Assembly (NCBI GenBank): GCA_013397115.1
Contig: VWZW01002569.1
Coordinates: 434,001-498,000 of the forward strand
Length of the DNA: 64,000 bases
Direction: 5' to 3'
Origin: Edolisoma coerulescens
Taxonomy: Eukaryota; Chordata; Aves; Passeriformes; Campephagidae
Part shown: piece by piece, positions 11,571 through 23,496 of the stretch
How the letters are laid out: each line of letters begins with the position of its first letter
How positions within the stretch are numbered: the stretch's first letter is position 1
Made by a program: the position numbers and the translations under genes
Notes under the pieces: generated by a model
The model's input: only the letters and a program-made list of their open reading frames with translations
Databases searched by the model: none
Told to the model about the DNA's origin: nothing

Positions 11571-13794
11571 AAAGGGAAGCTGGGACAATTGCCTATTCTC
11601 TTCAAGACCAAAAACATCTCTAAAACTGTTTAGTCACAGAAATTGCTGGTATTTCCTTCTGAAATAATCTACAGCTTTGAGAAAGATAAAAATACAGGAA
11701 AACGGCAACACTTTCTCAAACTACTATTGTCTATTTTGTAAGTCAGCTTTTGAGTGTATTACAGTTTTGTGGAAATTATGTGTGTAGGGGAAAATGAAGA
11801 TGGAAAAGAAAACCACACTCTCACTGTGACTGATATGTTATCTAAGTCAACTTTAAATGGAAAATATTATGATTTCTAGAGTTTTGTGAAAGCTAGCAAT
11901 TTTTTATAATCCCAGCAGAGCAATGTTCTCTTTTCCAAATTCATGCTTTAAGGAAATTCTGTTGAATGCTACATGGAGAGGAGGAGAATCATGTGGAAAT
12001 TGCTTTCTAATTATTTCAACTGTTTCTGTGCACCCTGAAACACCCACTGACTTTCATGAATGTAAAACATGTGAAAATATGGATTTGCTCATCAGTAGAA
12101 GTAGTAGAACTATCTATCAGCTAAGGCTCTGGTATTATAATCTGTCCAGGCATCTTAAAAAGAAAAGCCTTGTTGATGTTATATGACTCTGGCATTTAAA
12201 AGGAACTAGAATTCAGACCAGGAAAGACATGACAGAATTGGAATACTAATGTTTCCATAAACACTGATGTTTCAAAGAGGTGCTGCATCAGTGGAGGGGT
12301 CTACCACAAACTGATCCAGATCCACACTCCTGATGAATAATGAAGCTTCTAAGCCACAGATCATTTAGCCTATACTGGGACTTCTAGAAGAAGCAAGAAA
12401 ATGACTTTTTCACATGTTTCTTGGCTTGAGCTTTTTGTTTGTTTTCTTGTTTCCAGTGTCTTAGCACTGACATAATCAGCAGGTTACTTCATGTAATTCT
12501 GAAACAGAAGATTTGGATATTGGCTTTAAAAGGCTTAAAATATACATTTCCACAAGAATTTCATCTGATGAAATAAATTACATCATGCCATCACACCTTG
12601 ATATTATTTTTGTATCTTCTTAAATGATTATCATCTTTTTAAATTTATAGATTGAAATATTTTTGCTCATCTTGGCAACTGAGACCTAGTTAACTGAAAT
12701 TGATAGTACAAAGCAATAGTGAACTTCACAATACAGGCTGTATTAATTTAATTCTAAATAGGTTATAAATAGGCTGTCACTCTGTAAATAGGTAATACTC
12801 ATAAATGATGTGTAAGAGAAGCAAAAGAGGAAGCTGCTATGAAAAAATTGTGCTTGCAAGGATTATAAAATCCAACAGACATTAAGGTATCCAGTAAAAA
12901 AGATCAAAGAAACCCAAGGATTTCACATTTGATCTGCAAACTGACTTATATTGAAGAATCACTGAAGGAAAAAGAACCTCTAGAATTTCTAACTCATATA
13001 ATTATTGAAATATTATCCCAATTAAGTGCTATCCTAAATAAGCCAAATATGAGGAAAGTCCTCCAATCAAAATAAAACCAAAATATTTTATGTTCTTTGA
13101 AACTTGAAAAACATAGCAACAGAAGCTCTGCTCAGTGTATAACATCATATAACTGAAAAAAACTAAATCAAATGACTTATTCTTAAAAAAATGTGGAAGA
13201 CACTGATATGATGCTATAACAAAACTAAGAAGGCAGAAATCAAATTTAACCAGGAAGTCTCAGCAAATTGATATTGATCAAAATTCTAGGAAAAGGCAAA
13301 CAAAATATTTTCTTATTTAATAGGGAGAAAAGTAGTTTGGGTGAACACCAGCTAATGTTTAGTGACTAATTTTGCCTACATACTAAACTAAAATTCTTCT
13401 GTCAGTTTAAACACAAATATATAAGCAGGTCATTCCGGTCTTCTAGTTATAACCAAATCAATGAAATACATATTTGTGAAATTTGGTTCATCTGCTGTTA
13501 TATAAGTATAGAAGATTTAAAATGTACGTGTCCTTGGCCAAGAATTTTTTCTCGATGAGTTCCTCAAATTCATAATAATTGTATCAGCTGATGTGGACAT
13601 CCAGCTGAATGAACTTGAAATTTAGATATATAACAGTGCAACGTCAGGTCAGTCAAACAGAGTTTTTGACCTCTTGCATTTGAGGGAGAAGGTACAGCAT
13701 GACCTACAACAGCTGGAGCTACATACAATGAAATTATGCTGAATGTAAAGAACATGTGGTTTTTACCTTATGTGGCACTTAGTGCCATGCTCTA
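11571..13794. other. AT-rich DNA, no gene seen
   Basis: There is no recognisable element or gene. The plus-strand frame at 11923-12186 starts with an ATG but has no splice, promoter or compositional support. Confidence 0.45.
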
Positions 13795-13795
13795 G

Positions 13796-13878
13796 TTGAC
13801 AAGGTGGTGGTTGGTCAAAGGTTGGACTCGATGATTTTAGAGGTCTTTTCCAACCTAAAATGATTCTGCGATTATTAA
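13796..13878 (+). mobile_element. CR1 LINE 3' tail, plus orientation
   Basis: The sequence shows the sense CR1 terminus: 'ggtggttggtcaaaggttgg', 'actcgatgattttagaggtc', 'ttttccaacctaaaatgatt' and a short tail 'ctgcgattatt'. Only about 80 bases of the element are present, as is usual for CR1. The copy is directly followed by the LTR candidate at 13879. Confidence 0.9.
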
Positions 13879-14196
13879 TGTTATACATTGTCGCTCTAGG
13901 ACACGAAAGAAACGCGAACTCCGGTCTCAGAGAGGAGGCGGGAAAAAAGGGGGCCAAATTGGCCCGCTCTTTATTATATATGTTCTTAGAAATCACCGCG
14001 GATTGGAGGGAGAAATTACCACCTCTCAATCACACTGGTCAAAGGAAAGATCCATCAAAAGTCTCCTCCTAGGGAGAATGGAATGCAAACGGTAAGGATG
14101 GTTAGCAAAACATGGCTATGTTTACAGAAAGTGTGTGAGAACTTTGTTACAGAAATGAAAACATCGAAGAGCTGCAAAATTCAGGGTGACAATACA
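13879..14196 (-). mobile_element. candidate solo LTR, reverse orientation
   Basis: The block is CG-containing and unlike its AT-rich surroundings. Read on the minus strand it shows a TATATAAT box overlapping an AATAAA (plus 13970-13980), then a GC-rich 'gagcgggcc' stretch and a terminus GACAATGTATAACA. On the plus strand it starts TGTTATACATTGTC. Two possible far ends are seen: GACAATACA at 14196, flanked by TATTAT against TATTAA on the left (5 of 6 bases), or TTTGTTACA at 14151. A near-palindrome GGCCAA-A-TTGGCC lies at 13952-13964. The family is not recognised, and it lies immediately beside the CR1 tail. Confidence 0.5.
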
Positions 14197-14199
14197 TAT

Positions 14200-17100
14200 T
14201 ATTTTACATCTTTGCACATAGCTCTTTATCTGTCTGGAGGGTCTTTTAAAAAAGGGGTTTCCAGTATAGTAATCTCCCTTCTTGTCCAGATGAGAACTAT
14301 TTCAAATAACATACCTTCAACTGAAAACTATATCTAAAAAACCCAAACTCAGAAACTTTTCTCAATTCAGTATATTACACACACTGAAATTATGTCTTGA
14401 CTCTATATTGTAGTAGGATGTGGACATGCTGAAGGAGAAATCTCTATTTTCTCTTGTAAGACATTCCAGTTTCCCCTCCCCAAAGACACTTCTACACTTA
14501 GGGTATGTTAGAGTCTCCTCTTCCTGGTCCCTAATCTCAGTGTGAATGTTGTACTCCTCAGGAGATAAACCTGGAATGAAATTTCAATTTGCTCTTCAGA
14601 AATTTTTCAGTACTTCAGCATGTAATGCAGGAGGCTGAAGGAAAGCTGAAGGTTTTGCTCATGAAGAGATTTCAAGAAAACTATTCTGCCAATGAAAATT
14701 TTCTTTACATTCCTTTTCTTAGGAGTATCCTTAGAACTATGGAGATCTACAGAGCATTTATTATTATGGCTTATTAAGCAGCAAGATGGACAGTTATTTC
14801 ATACAAAACCTCTTTAAAAAATCAAGAAGTAGTTGCAAATACTAGTATTATATATGTTTTTTTTTTCGCAAGATGTACTAAAATAAGCTATATTTCCTGA
14901 AAGAGAAACTTTCAGAATAGCCACAACCTCTTACAGCTGTAACAAGTTGGATAAATGAAAATATATTATGCCAGAATATCTCTGTTGCTAACATAAATTG
15001 TAATGAATGAGTAATAAGAAGAGATTATTAAGCATCCCCAATGCTGTTGTGCATGTGAATTATGTGATTTTACAGTTTTCTCCATTAGATTCTGCATTTC
15101 TCAAAGTCAGACTTGTAATTTCATCATTTCCACAAGCAAAACTTAAGATAAGGTACTGGACTGGATGACTTAATGAAAAAGAGTCAGTAAAGCACTTAGC
15201 CATGTCCAGACTATGAGTCTTGTATGCATAAATTTGAAACAATCTGTGGTTTTGCTGTATATGTCTTAACAGGGTTTTGCTTCATGATTATGTTGAGCCA
15301 GCATGTGTTACCATTCAACTATGGAAAAACAGATGTTCTCTATTAATTCTAAATTCAGTAAAACTGATGCATTTTATGATTTGGAATAAATTTATATGCT
15401 GCCTTGGGGGTACCTTTTATGTAATACGGGGCATCTTGTTCATAGTTTGGGCAAGCTAGAATAATTCTGCTTTGTTTTATAGCTTTATCCTCCTAGAGCT
15501 AGAATAAAACACTCTAGAACATAAAAGATTTTCCTTATCAGCACGATATACAACATTATTGCTATAATTTTCTGTAAAAGATAAGGTTAGCATCATAGAG
15601 CGAGTAATTAATATAATCATTATCAAACCTCTCATCTTAAGAAAGCCCTAAAATCTCCCCAAAATTTTACATTCATGGTTTATGATTGGATATGCCAAAA
15701 CATCAATTACCACAGCAAACCCCAAAGTTTATGTTCCCAGTGGACCTGTCTGACTTAGGACTTGGATTCTTAGGACTGGCAGAGACATGTACGCTGCTAA
15801 GAAGACAGTTCAGTTATTTCAGTTATTTTGGGGTCTAAAATTCCTGCCGGAGATATTTTAAGAACTTCAATTTGGTAGAAAATTATTGAAACTACAATTT
15901 TTTATAAGATTTTTTTCCAAGAGTCCAGGCCCAAATTGAAATATGTTGCAAGTATGAGGACATGATGTGATTTAATAAAATAAGCTGAAGCATAAAATGA
16001 ACTTCTACATATCTCTAACCAAAATATTTTGGAAAAGAGATAATTTCAAATGTTCTGTTAAGAAGTCTTATCTGTAGAAATTTATTTCCTCTTCACAATT
16101 CTTCAATCCAGGCCTAGAACTTGAATTTTTATTCTTAGTGAACAAAATATAGGAGCTTAAAAATGGTCAAGTTGACACCTGTAGAGTACAATCTGCCAAC
16201 AGAGTGCAGTATGTCTTCACATGTGTGGTCTCCCATATTTCTCTCAACCAAAACCAGCTGAAAATATCTGCTTCTACTGATAAAAAGTAGCTTCTGCTGC
16301 TCCTAAGAGAAGTTCTATGGAGACGTAAGTACAACAGACTATCCTAAATGAAAACTGTTTCCATCATTATTAACACTTAATTTTAAATACAGCTGATTTC
16401 TTTTGAAAAGCAGATTTAACTATGCTGCCCTTTTGAAAAGATAGTAATGAACTATCTGTCTTCTATAGGCATGTGAATAAATTTTAACAAAAGACAGTAT
16501 TTCAAAAGACTATATTTTAAACATATAATCAGAAAAGGGAAAAAAAAAAATCATGTTCTTCAAGGTCTAGAAGCAAATTCACCATAGTGTTAACTTTTAC
16601 AAAAGATAAAACAATTTTAAGGGTAAACTAAACCCAAAAGCCCCAAAGAGGGATTTAGAGAGAAGGATGTTAGCAATTATAGATCCAGGGAGGTTCATTC
16701 ATTCTGCAATATTACAAGGCAGTCTGCTCCCAGTAGAAAGACACTGAAGTCAATACAATCTGTCTGGAGTAGTTCAACTCATTGGTTTTATGTGTTAAAA
16801 GTAAAAAAAAAAAACCAAAATTGCTTTCCAGAAGCCACATTCTACTTATGTAAAGCAGTCAAATAAGCAGAATAGATTGTTTGCTAGTTAATAAGTCACA
16901 CCTTGCACATTTTTATTGTTTATGTTTCCAATTTCTTTGCCAAAACCTCCTCAAAATATACTTTTTTTTAATATGCTTTGATTTAATTTCTTGTCATTTT
17001 TTTACTTAACATTTTTGTTTTTATTTTGTAATAACAGATGTCGGGGGTTTTATGAGCAAAATATTTCTATCTCTGCAAAGCACTTTGAAAGACATTCACA

Positions 17101-17214
17101 TAAAACTTGTGGTTTCTGCAATTGTAAACTGTTTTCTATCTGGTTTTCTATCAGCTCAATAAATTTACAGGAAACCACTGCTTTTTTCATGAGTATCTAA
17201 GAAAGTATCTAGGC
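14200..17214. other. AT-rich DNA, no gene seen
   Basis: There is no supported gene or element. The segment holds several short open frames without splice support (for example 14589-14777 plus and 15060-15242 minus). It also holds a few homopolymer runs (T run near 14860, A runs near 16540 and 16804). Confidence 0.45.
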
Positions 17215-17333
17215 TTTGAGGAACGGGGTCTGGTAGAAGTTGTTCCTGCCCTTGGCAGGGGAGTTGGAACTCTACGATCTTTAAGGTCCCTCCCAACCCG
17301 AACCATTCTATGATTCTGTGATTCTAAGATTCC
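17215..17333 (+). mobile_element. CR1 LINE 3' tail, plus orientation
   Basis: The sense CR1 3' end is clear: 'ggtctggtagaagttgttcc', 'tgcccttggcaggggagttg', 'gaactctacgatctttaagg', 'tccctcccaaccc', and the repeated tail 'cattctatgattctgtgatt'. It is a short 5'-truncated copy with a readable repeated tail, so it is probably younger than the copies at 28-235 and 4605-4925. Confidence 0.95.
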
Positions 17334-20300
17334 ATGAAAATAAATTATATCTTATTTAAATTAAGCATGTTTTGCCATTTTGATATTCAGAGCTATCTCT
17401 GGAGCTGATATGCTGAGATGCATGACATTTTTCAATATATCTTTACTCATTCTTCAACACCTTCATGTGCTTCGATCCTCAATCAAACACAATCAATTTA
17501 TGACTGCACCATAAAAAAAGTTTGATATCCAAAGTAGTTTACAACTTTTCCTGGGCTGGGAGGGCTAATAATGACATGATAGTGAATAAACCACTATTTG
17601 CTTAATCCTTCCTTTCTGAAGCAGAAAAAGGGTGCCCAAAAGAAACTTTGGTTCCCATATCTGCAATTTACTGCTGAACAGCAAGAGGTGTTTTCATCTG
17701 GCAGTGTGGAGCAGCAAGAAAATACCATCACAGTGTAAACACGGAAACTATTTGGAGGGAATGAAATGTTTCCTGTGGTTATTTGAAGTGTATTTCAGTT
17801 TTTATAGCCTTGGCCACTTGAACTCTCAGTGTGAATTATAAAATATAGTGCATGGGTGTCAGGCCTGATTAAATGTATAGCATGGCTGTTTGGCCAAAGC
17901 AAAAGATAATAATTAAAAATAAAATCAAAAGTGAGGGAGAGAAAAAAAAGCAGCAAGAGACAGAGATAGATAAGTATTTGGATGCTGCAATGTGAGATAT
18001 TTTATCATTTTTATAATTAGAAAGTCATTCTTTACAATAGGACTTACACTTTTTAACACTACACATATTTAGCCTTCTCTAAGACCCAGTTACTCCAACA
18101 GACCAGCATTTGCTTCTTCTACTTTTGTATGAGGCTAAAGAGGTCATCTGCTTCAATGAAAACTGCTAAAAGCAACAGCCATTTGGAACGATGAAAAAAA
18201 TGCACGACCGATTTCTCTATACAACTCTCATCTTCTGACATGATTGAATCGTGTTGTGCTGTCACATCCTATTACTGTTTTAAATGTGTACATAGGGTTT
18301 CAGTTGTGCTTACTTTGCAAACTTGGACTTCAAAAGCCAAAGTTTACAGCAGGTCATTTAATGTAGATCACACAAAAATTTTAAGATAGAACAACCAGAA
18401 AACCAGCTATTCTTAAAAAAAATTGCTTAGTCTTACTGATACGGATTTAAAAATGAACATATCAATTTAAGCTTCATTTACTTGCAAAAAAATTGAATCT
18501 TTTTCCATTTGTAATTACTGGGCTCATTTAAAAACCCGACATTTTAAAGATGTTAAAATGCATGTTTTAAAACAAACAAAAAAATATGATCCGTATGGTT
18601 TTTTATCCCATGTATAAGGTTTTGAATATTTTTTCCCAGTATTTGATGCAGTCAATCAGAATATCTGCTTTTTACAGAGGTTTTTGAAAATAAAAAATAA
18701 AACATTTATTTGTATATAGCATATCTACTCTGCACTAAATTACATAACTCTTGAATTTGGAAACATTTTCATTAAATATTTCTGATTTCCCTCCTCAGCA
18801 CTAAATAATCTTACAATTTTGATGACCTATTTATTAACTAATAATATTATCTTTTTATTCTAACAGAGGAATCAGAGGAATACATAGTATATAACATATA
18901 TGAGTGGCAATGTGTGCACGTGTGCATAAACTTGTGTGTGTGAGAGAGACCTGCCATGCTGTGTCTTTTGTTCCTCCCGTATATACATGCAAACTCTTGC
19001 TTTGCACAAAGACATTAGAGAATCAAAGCATGAAAAGATAGAGTAAATCATAGTGTAATATGTATCTCTCTTTCAAAAACTTCTCTTTTGCATCAAATAA
19101 TTCTACAGCATGAAGTGTTCCATGTATTTGAAAGGAAGTTTCTATATGAGTTTTTTGTAGTTTTGTTTTTGCTTCTCTGTCTAGTAATTAAAACTGCTGC
19201 AATCCATTGGGTAATGATAGATAACTTAGAGTATGAAAATATCACTATAAATATCTTTCAGAGTTATTCCAGGTGAAATCCTTTGTTTTATAAGCTCTAA
19301 CTCTAATACTTTGCCAGCCTGACAGTCTTGAAATATGTGCATGGGAAAAAAAGAGAAAAAATATTTCATAAGGTTATTTATTGCTTCAAGAAGTCATTTA
19401 AAATTAGAGGGAAAAAACTCTAGAACACTAGGGAAAGGTCTTAATAATTTAATGATAGAACTTAATCAGGACTTAAAGGGATCACTGGAGTTAATTAGCA
19501 AGGCAGAATGCTTGTTGTATGCAACCAGTCTGAGAGGAACATAAATAAAATGAAGCAATGATCTATGCCCGAAAGATACATTACGTGTTATCACAGAGGC
19601 CATATACTGTACCAGCACAATAGCACAAAGATTGTCTCTAGAAAATATTTCCATGTAATCCGTCTTCTACAAAATATTTTAGTACAATTTATTTCTGCAT
19701 ATATATGTGTATTTCTTCAGAGGGGAAGGTAGAAAAATCACTAGTATATAGGTTGCTTGTCTAAATGCAGAAGAAAAAGAGGATCAGATACAGTGATTAG
19801 CACCAAAATTATCTTAGATATAAATTACAAAGAAGACTCATGCAGGGGCTAATATTTCATGGCTGGATTTAAGTCATGAAAATAGAACATTTCCCAGAAA
19901 ATAATCCTAGATATATGATAGCAGTACAGACTAATGGCTATGTTTTTTCCCTCCCATAAGGTAGCTTTCATACAAATGCCCTGAAGCCAGAAGATAAGCT
20001 AAATAGAGGCATCCCCTGCCTACTCCTGCAAAAGCTGCCTTGAGATGTGAAAAAACATCAGGGCTGAATGGTGAGAATGGATGGGATAGAACTCTTTGTA
20101 AGGACTTCTTTTCAGATTGGTAAGGTCTTTCTTCAAAACATTCTCTATTTCCTAAGTATTCGTGATTATTTCCTCAGTATCCTTGATTATGTCCTCAGCA
20201 GAGATGAATCTACATTTAGTGTCCAGATGCACTAACGCGCAGAAGAGTAAAATGTGCAGTTGAGCCACAGAGTTGCAGCAAGGCTGTGTACGACAGAGAA

Positions 20301-21215
20301 CTGCTGCATAAGCACCACTGGTAGCCTTGTGATTTAATGTTGGACTATCTGCCACTGAGGTAAGTTTCTCAAATACTGATGCAATCACCTTGTGCTCCTT
20401 TAACAAAGCATGTTGGCTGATGTTACAGCTCAGCCAATCTACTGATTAGCTGCTCCCAGCCTGTTCCTGTGAGTGAGAGGCTGGGATAGACCATGGTCGA
20501 TGATCTCTTCAGACCACTTTTCTTGTACGTTTCTACTATAAAAAAAAAAAAAAAGACGTCTTGTGCCCTCACCTCCCTTAAACCCTAGCTCTTCTCTGGT
20601 TTGAACCTTCAGTGAGTACATTTAGGGACTTAAATCATACAAAATTACTATGACACAAAAAAGATGAGAAACCCATTTATGCCACTTAACTTCCTGAATG
20701 GTTAACCAACCATTCAGGCAAGATTTTTTCTGCCACCAAATAAAAGGGAGAGGAGGAAACATGTAGCCAGCATGAAAAGTGGACAGTGTCTTCTTCTGCA
20801 ACACCTAGCCTTCAGGTTGCACAGCTTTACCATCAAATTGCATGCTAAAATTTGGGGGTTTTTTTTGTTACCGCAGCAAAGCAGGTGAAAATTTACACTG
20901 ATATGCTACACTAGCTTAATCAAGTTGTAGTGGTATATTCCATATTCTGTTACCAATACTATTAAAAAAATTGATTAACAATTCTCTTTTAAAAAAAAGA
21001 AAATGTAAGAAAAATATGTCCAACTGATTGTTAAAGGTCATAAAATTCTCACACCATTTTTTCCCTGAACTGTTCTAAGTTAAAAAAAAAAAAAGCGTAT
21101 TTGTAAGGTTTTTTTTAAATTATTTTAGTGAGAATGGAACATTTAGTTATACTTGGTGTCTTTGGTGACAATTAAATCTAAAATTAACCTATAATCTCAT
21201 AGGAGAAGGACACAA
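17334..21215. other. AT-rich DNA, possible noncoding exon near 20.2-20.36 kb
   Basis: There is no supported coding gene. Within it, a TCCTCAG acceptor-like site near 20212 and a strong donor (GCCACTGAG then GTAAGTTT, at 20360) bracket about 148 bases that are closed in all three plus frames, so at most a noncoding exon. A 16-base A run lies at about 20537. The rest is AT-rich. Confidence 0.35.
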
Positions 21216-21849
21216 TCCTTTCCTTTCCTTTCCTTTCCTTTCCTTTCCTTTCCATTCCTTTCCTTTCCTTTCCTTTCCTTTCCTTTCCTTTCTTTTCCTT
21301 TCCTTTCCTTTCCTTTCTTTTCCTTTCCTTTCCTTTCCTTTCCTTTCCTTTCCTTTCCTTTCCTTTCCTTTCCTTTCCTTTCCTTTCCTTTCCTTTCCTT
21401 TCCTTTCCTTTCCTTTCCTTTCCTTTCCTTTCCTTTCCTTTCCTTTCCTTTCCTTTCCTTTCCTTTCCTTTCCTTTCCTTTCCTTTCCTTTCCTTTCCTT
21501 TCCTTTCCTTTCCTTTCCTTTCCTTTCCTTTCCTTTCCTTTCCTTTCCTTTCCTTTCCTTTCCTTTCCTTTCCTTTCCTTTCCTTTCCTTTCCTTTCCTT
21601 TCCTTTCCTTTCCTTTCCTTTCCTTTCCTTTCCTTTCCTTTCCTTTCCTTTCCTTTCCTTTCCTTTCCTTTCCTTTCCTTTCCTTTCCTTTCCTTTCCTT
21701 TCCTTTCCTTTCCTTTCCTTTCCTTTCCTTTCCTTTCCTTTCCTTTCCTTTCCTTTCCTTTCCTTTCCTTTCCTTTCCTTTCCTTTCCTTTCCTTTCCTT
21801 TCCTTTCCTTTCCTTTCCTTTCCTTTCCTTTCCTTTCCCTTTCCTTTCC
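21216..21849. repeat. (CCTTT)n / (AAAGG)n pentanucleotide satellite
   Basis: This is about 127 copies of the pentamer over 634 bases. Interruptions cluster near the left end: TCCATTCC near 21251, and an extra-T unit near 21291 and again near 21317. One CCC variant lies at the right end near 21838. Between about 21321 and 21836 the array is uninterrupted for more than 100 units. The strand is pure pyrimidine on plus and pure purine on minus, so triplex formation and strong length variation are expected. The 275-codon minus-strand frame across it is only the translated pentamer (Lys-Glu-Arg-Lys-Gly repeats) and is not a gene. Confidence 0.99.
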
Positions 21850-22242
21850 ATTGTTTCAGTAACTATTTCAGTAACTATTCTACATTCTGGTTTAGTGTCA
21901 GAGGCACTTCTTATTGAAGGTCGATTCAATTTGTTAAACATGGGACGAGAATATAGGAAGGTATTATCTCTGAAATGTGAACTAAGTTTAGCTATAAAAC
22001 TTAATAAGTTTAGCACCTGGCATGAGGTTAAGCTTTAGAAGGATTCTACTTCTAATTTGTATAATACAGAGGAAAATTAAAAATTGCAAGATGACTAATA
22101 TTCTGTGATTTGAAAAAGAAACATAATTTGTTTCTAATTTGCAAAAAACCAGTTTTTAGAGCTCTATTCTACTGAATATCAAGATATTACTCCTGTCACT
22201 GGATCTTGATTTGAATAATTTCTATGGCAATTTGCAGCTTAC

Positions 22243-22403
22243 CTCTTGTATGTCAGATAGTTGGTCCTTAAGTTCAGCCGGGTAAGGTTTGGGCATGGGA
22301 CCGACATTCTTACCATATTTATCTAAATCGCCTTGTAAAATTTACCTGCTAGAAATCTGAATTCCTTTGGAAAAGCATGTAAGACATCAAACCCCTCACC
22401 TTT
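22243..22403 (-). pseudogene. coding-like segment, two frames, relic or exon
   Basis: On the minus strand two adjoining open segments in different frames look like protein. The upstream one (22403 down to the TAG at 22325-22323) starts KGEGFDVLHAFPKEF after an acceptor-like TTTTTTAATCAG. The downstream one (22341 to 22243) contains DLDKYGKNVGPMPKPYP and ends SDIQE directly before a strong donor (CAAGAG then GTAAGC). The two frames differ by one base near 22330. The segment has several CpGs in an AT-rich setting. It could be an old retrocopy with a frameshift, or one real exon (either half) beside chance sequence. I do not recognise the protein. Confidence 0.3.
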
Positions 22404-23037
22404 CTGATTAAAAAAGTGCACAAAGATATTAATTTAGGACCAAAGTAGAAGCATATTTAAATAGGTGCATAATTAAATTCTGTGAATAACTTACACTTCA
22501 GTGACACTTAGCATTTTCTTAAGTCAGGCTCACATTCAGAAGAGAATGGAAGTACTGTGAATAAGGACAAAAATACAAGGAAGTCCTGAGTTTTATAGAC
22601 AGTTTTGTTGGTCTTCAGTGTAATTTCAGTAGGCACATGCAGGTATGGCATGTGCATGTATGGGTATGTGTAAAAAAAGCCCTACTAAAACCCATCATTA
22701 TTTAGTTATTGTGATTTCTTTTATCTTTGAATAAAAGATATATATATATATGTGTATAACAAAGGATTTTCCATTGATGAAATAAGCAATTTTTTATTCT
22801 AAATAGCTCAGATGTATGAGAAATATGCATGACATATATACTAGTAGGTTCTATATCTACAAATAGGAATTATATATACTCTAAAAATGTTTGGTTTATT
22901 TTTACATAATCTAACTTTGCACAGATCTATGTACACATACAGGTCCAATGTCTGTTTTAATCTGTGAGGCCTTAAGGTTATTTTTTCCAAATTTAAGTTT
23001 CACAACTTAAAATGTTAAGAACATGCTGAATCTAATA

Positions 23038-23495
23038 GTCATTAATTTAGACCAGTATTGATGCCTAAGATATATAAATTCTGTATAAATTAAATAAAAA
23101 CTTAAGTTACCTATAGAAGTGTTAATTTAAAAATTCCTTTATTTTTTTTCCTACACTGACAATAGGAATTCAAATTCAGATTTTATTTCATATGTTACTA
23201 ATTACTTCTTTACCTGGGGATGAAAATATCAACTTTGATAATCTCTAAAGAGGAGAAAGTAATATGGTCATTAATTTAGACCAGTATTGATGCCTAAGAT
23301 ATATAAATTCTGTATAAATTAAATAAAAACTTAAGTTACCTATAGAAGTGTTAATTTAAAAATTCCTTTATTTTTTTTCCTACACTGACAATAGGAATTC
23401 AAATTCAGATTTTATTTCATATGTTACTAATTACTTCTTTACCTGGGGATGAAAATATCAACTTTGATAATCTCTAAAGAGGAGAAAGTAATATG
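23038..23495. repeat. perfect 229-bp tandem duplication
   Basis: The 229-base unit at 23038-23266 is repeated head to tail at 23267-23495. I compared the two copies line by line and saw no difference, including an eight-T run, and one further G at 23496 also matches. The unit is unique-looking AT-rich DNA, not a known transposon, and contains no gene. It is either a very recent duplication or an assembly artefact. Confidence 0.97.
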
Positions 23496-23496
23496 G

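Noticed and set aside
21189..22016. 275-codon minus-strand open frame
   Set aside because: It is the translation of the AAAGG pentamer array (Lys-Glu-Arg-Lys-Gly units); a five-base repeat without stops is open in every frame.
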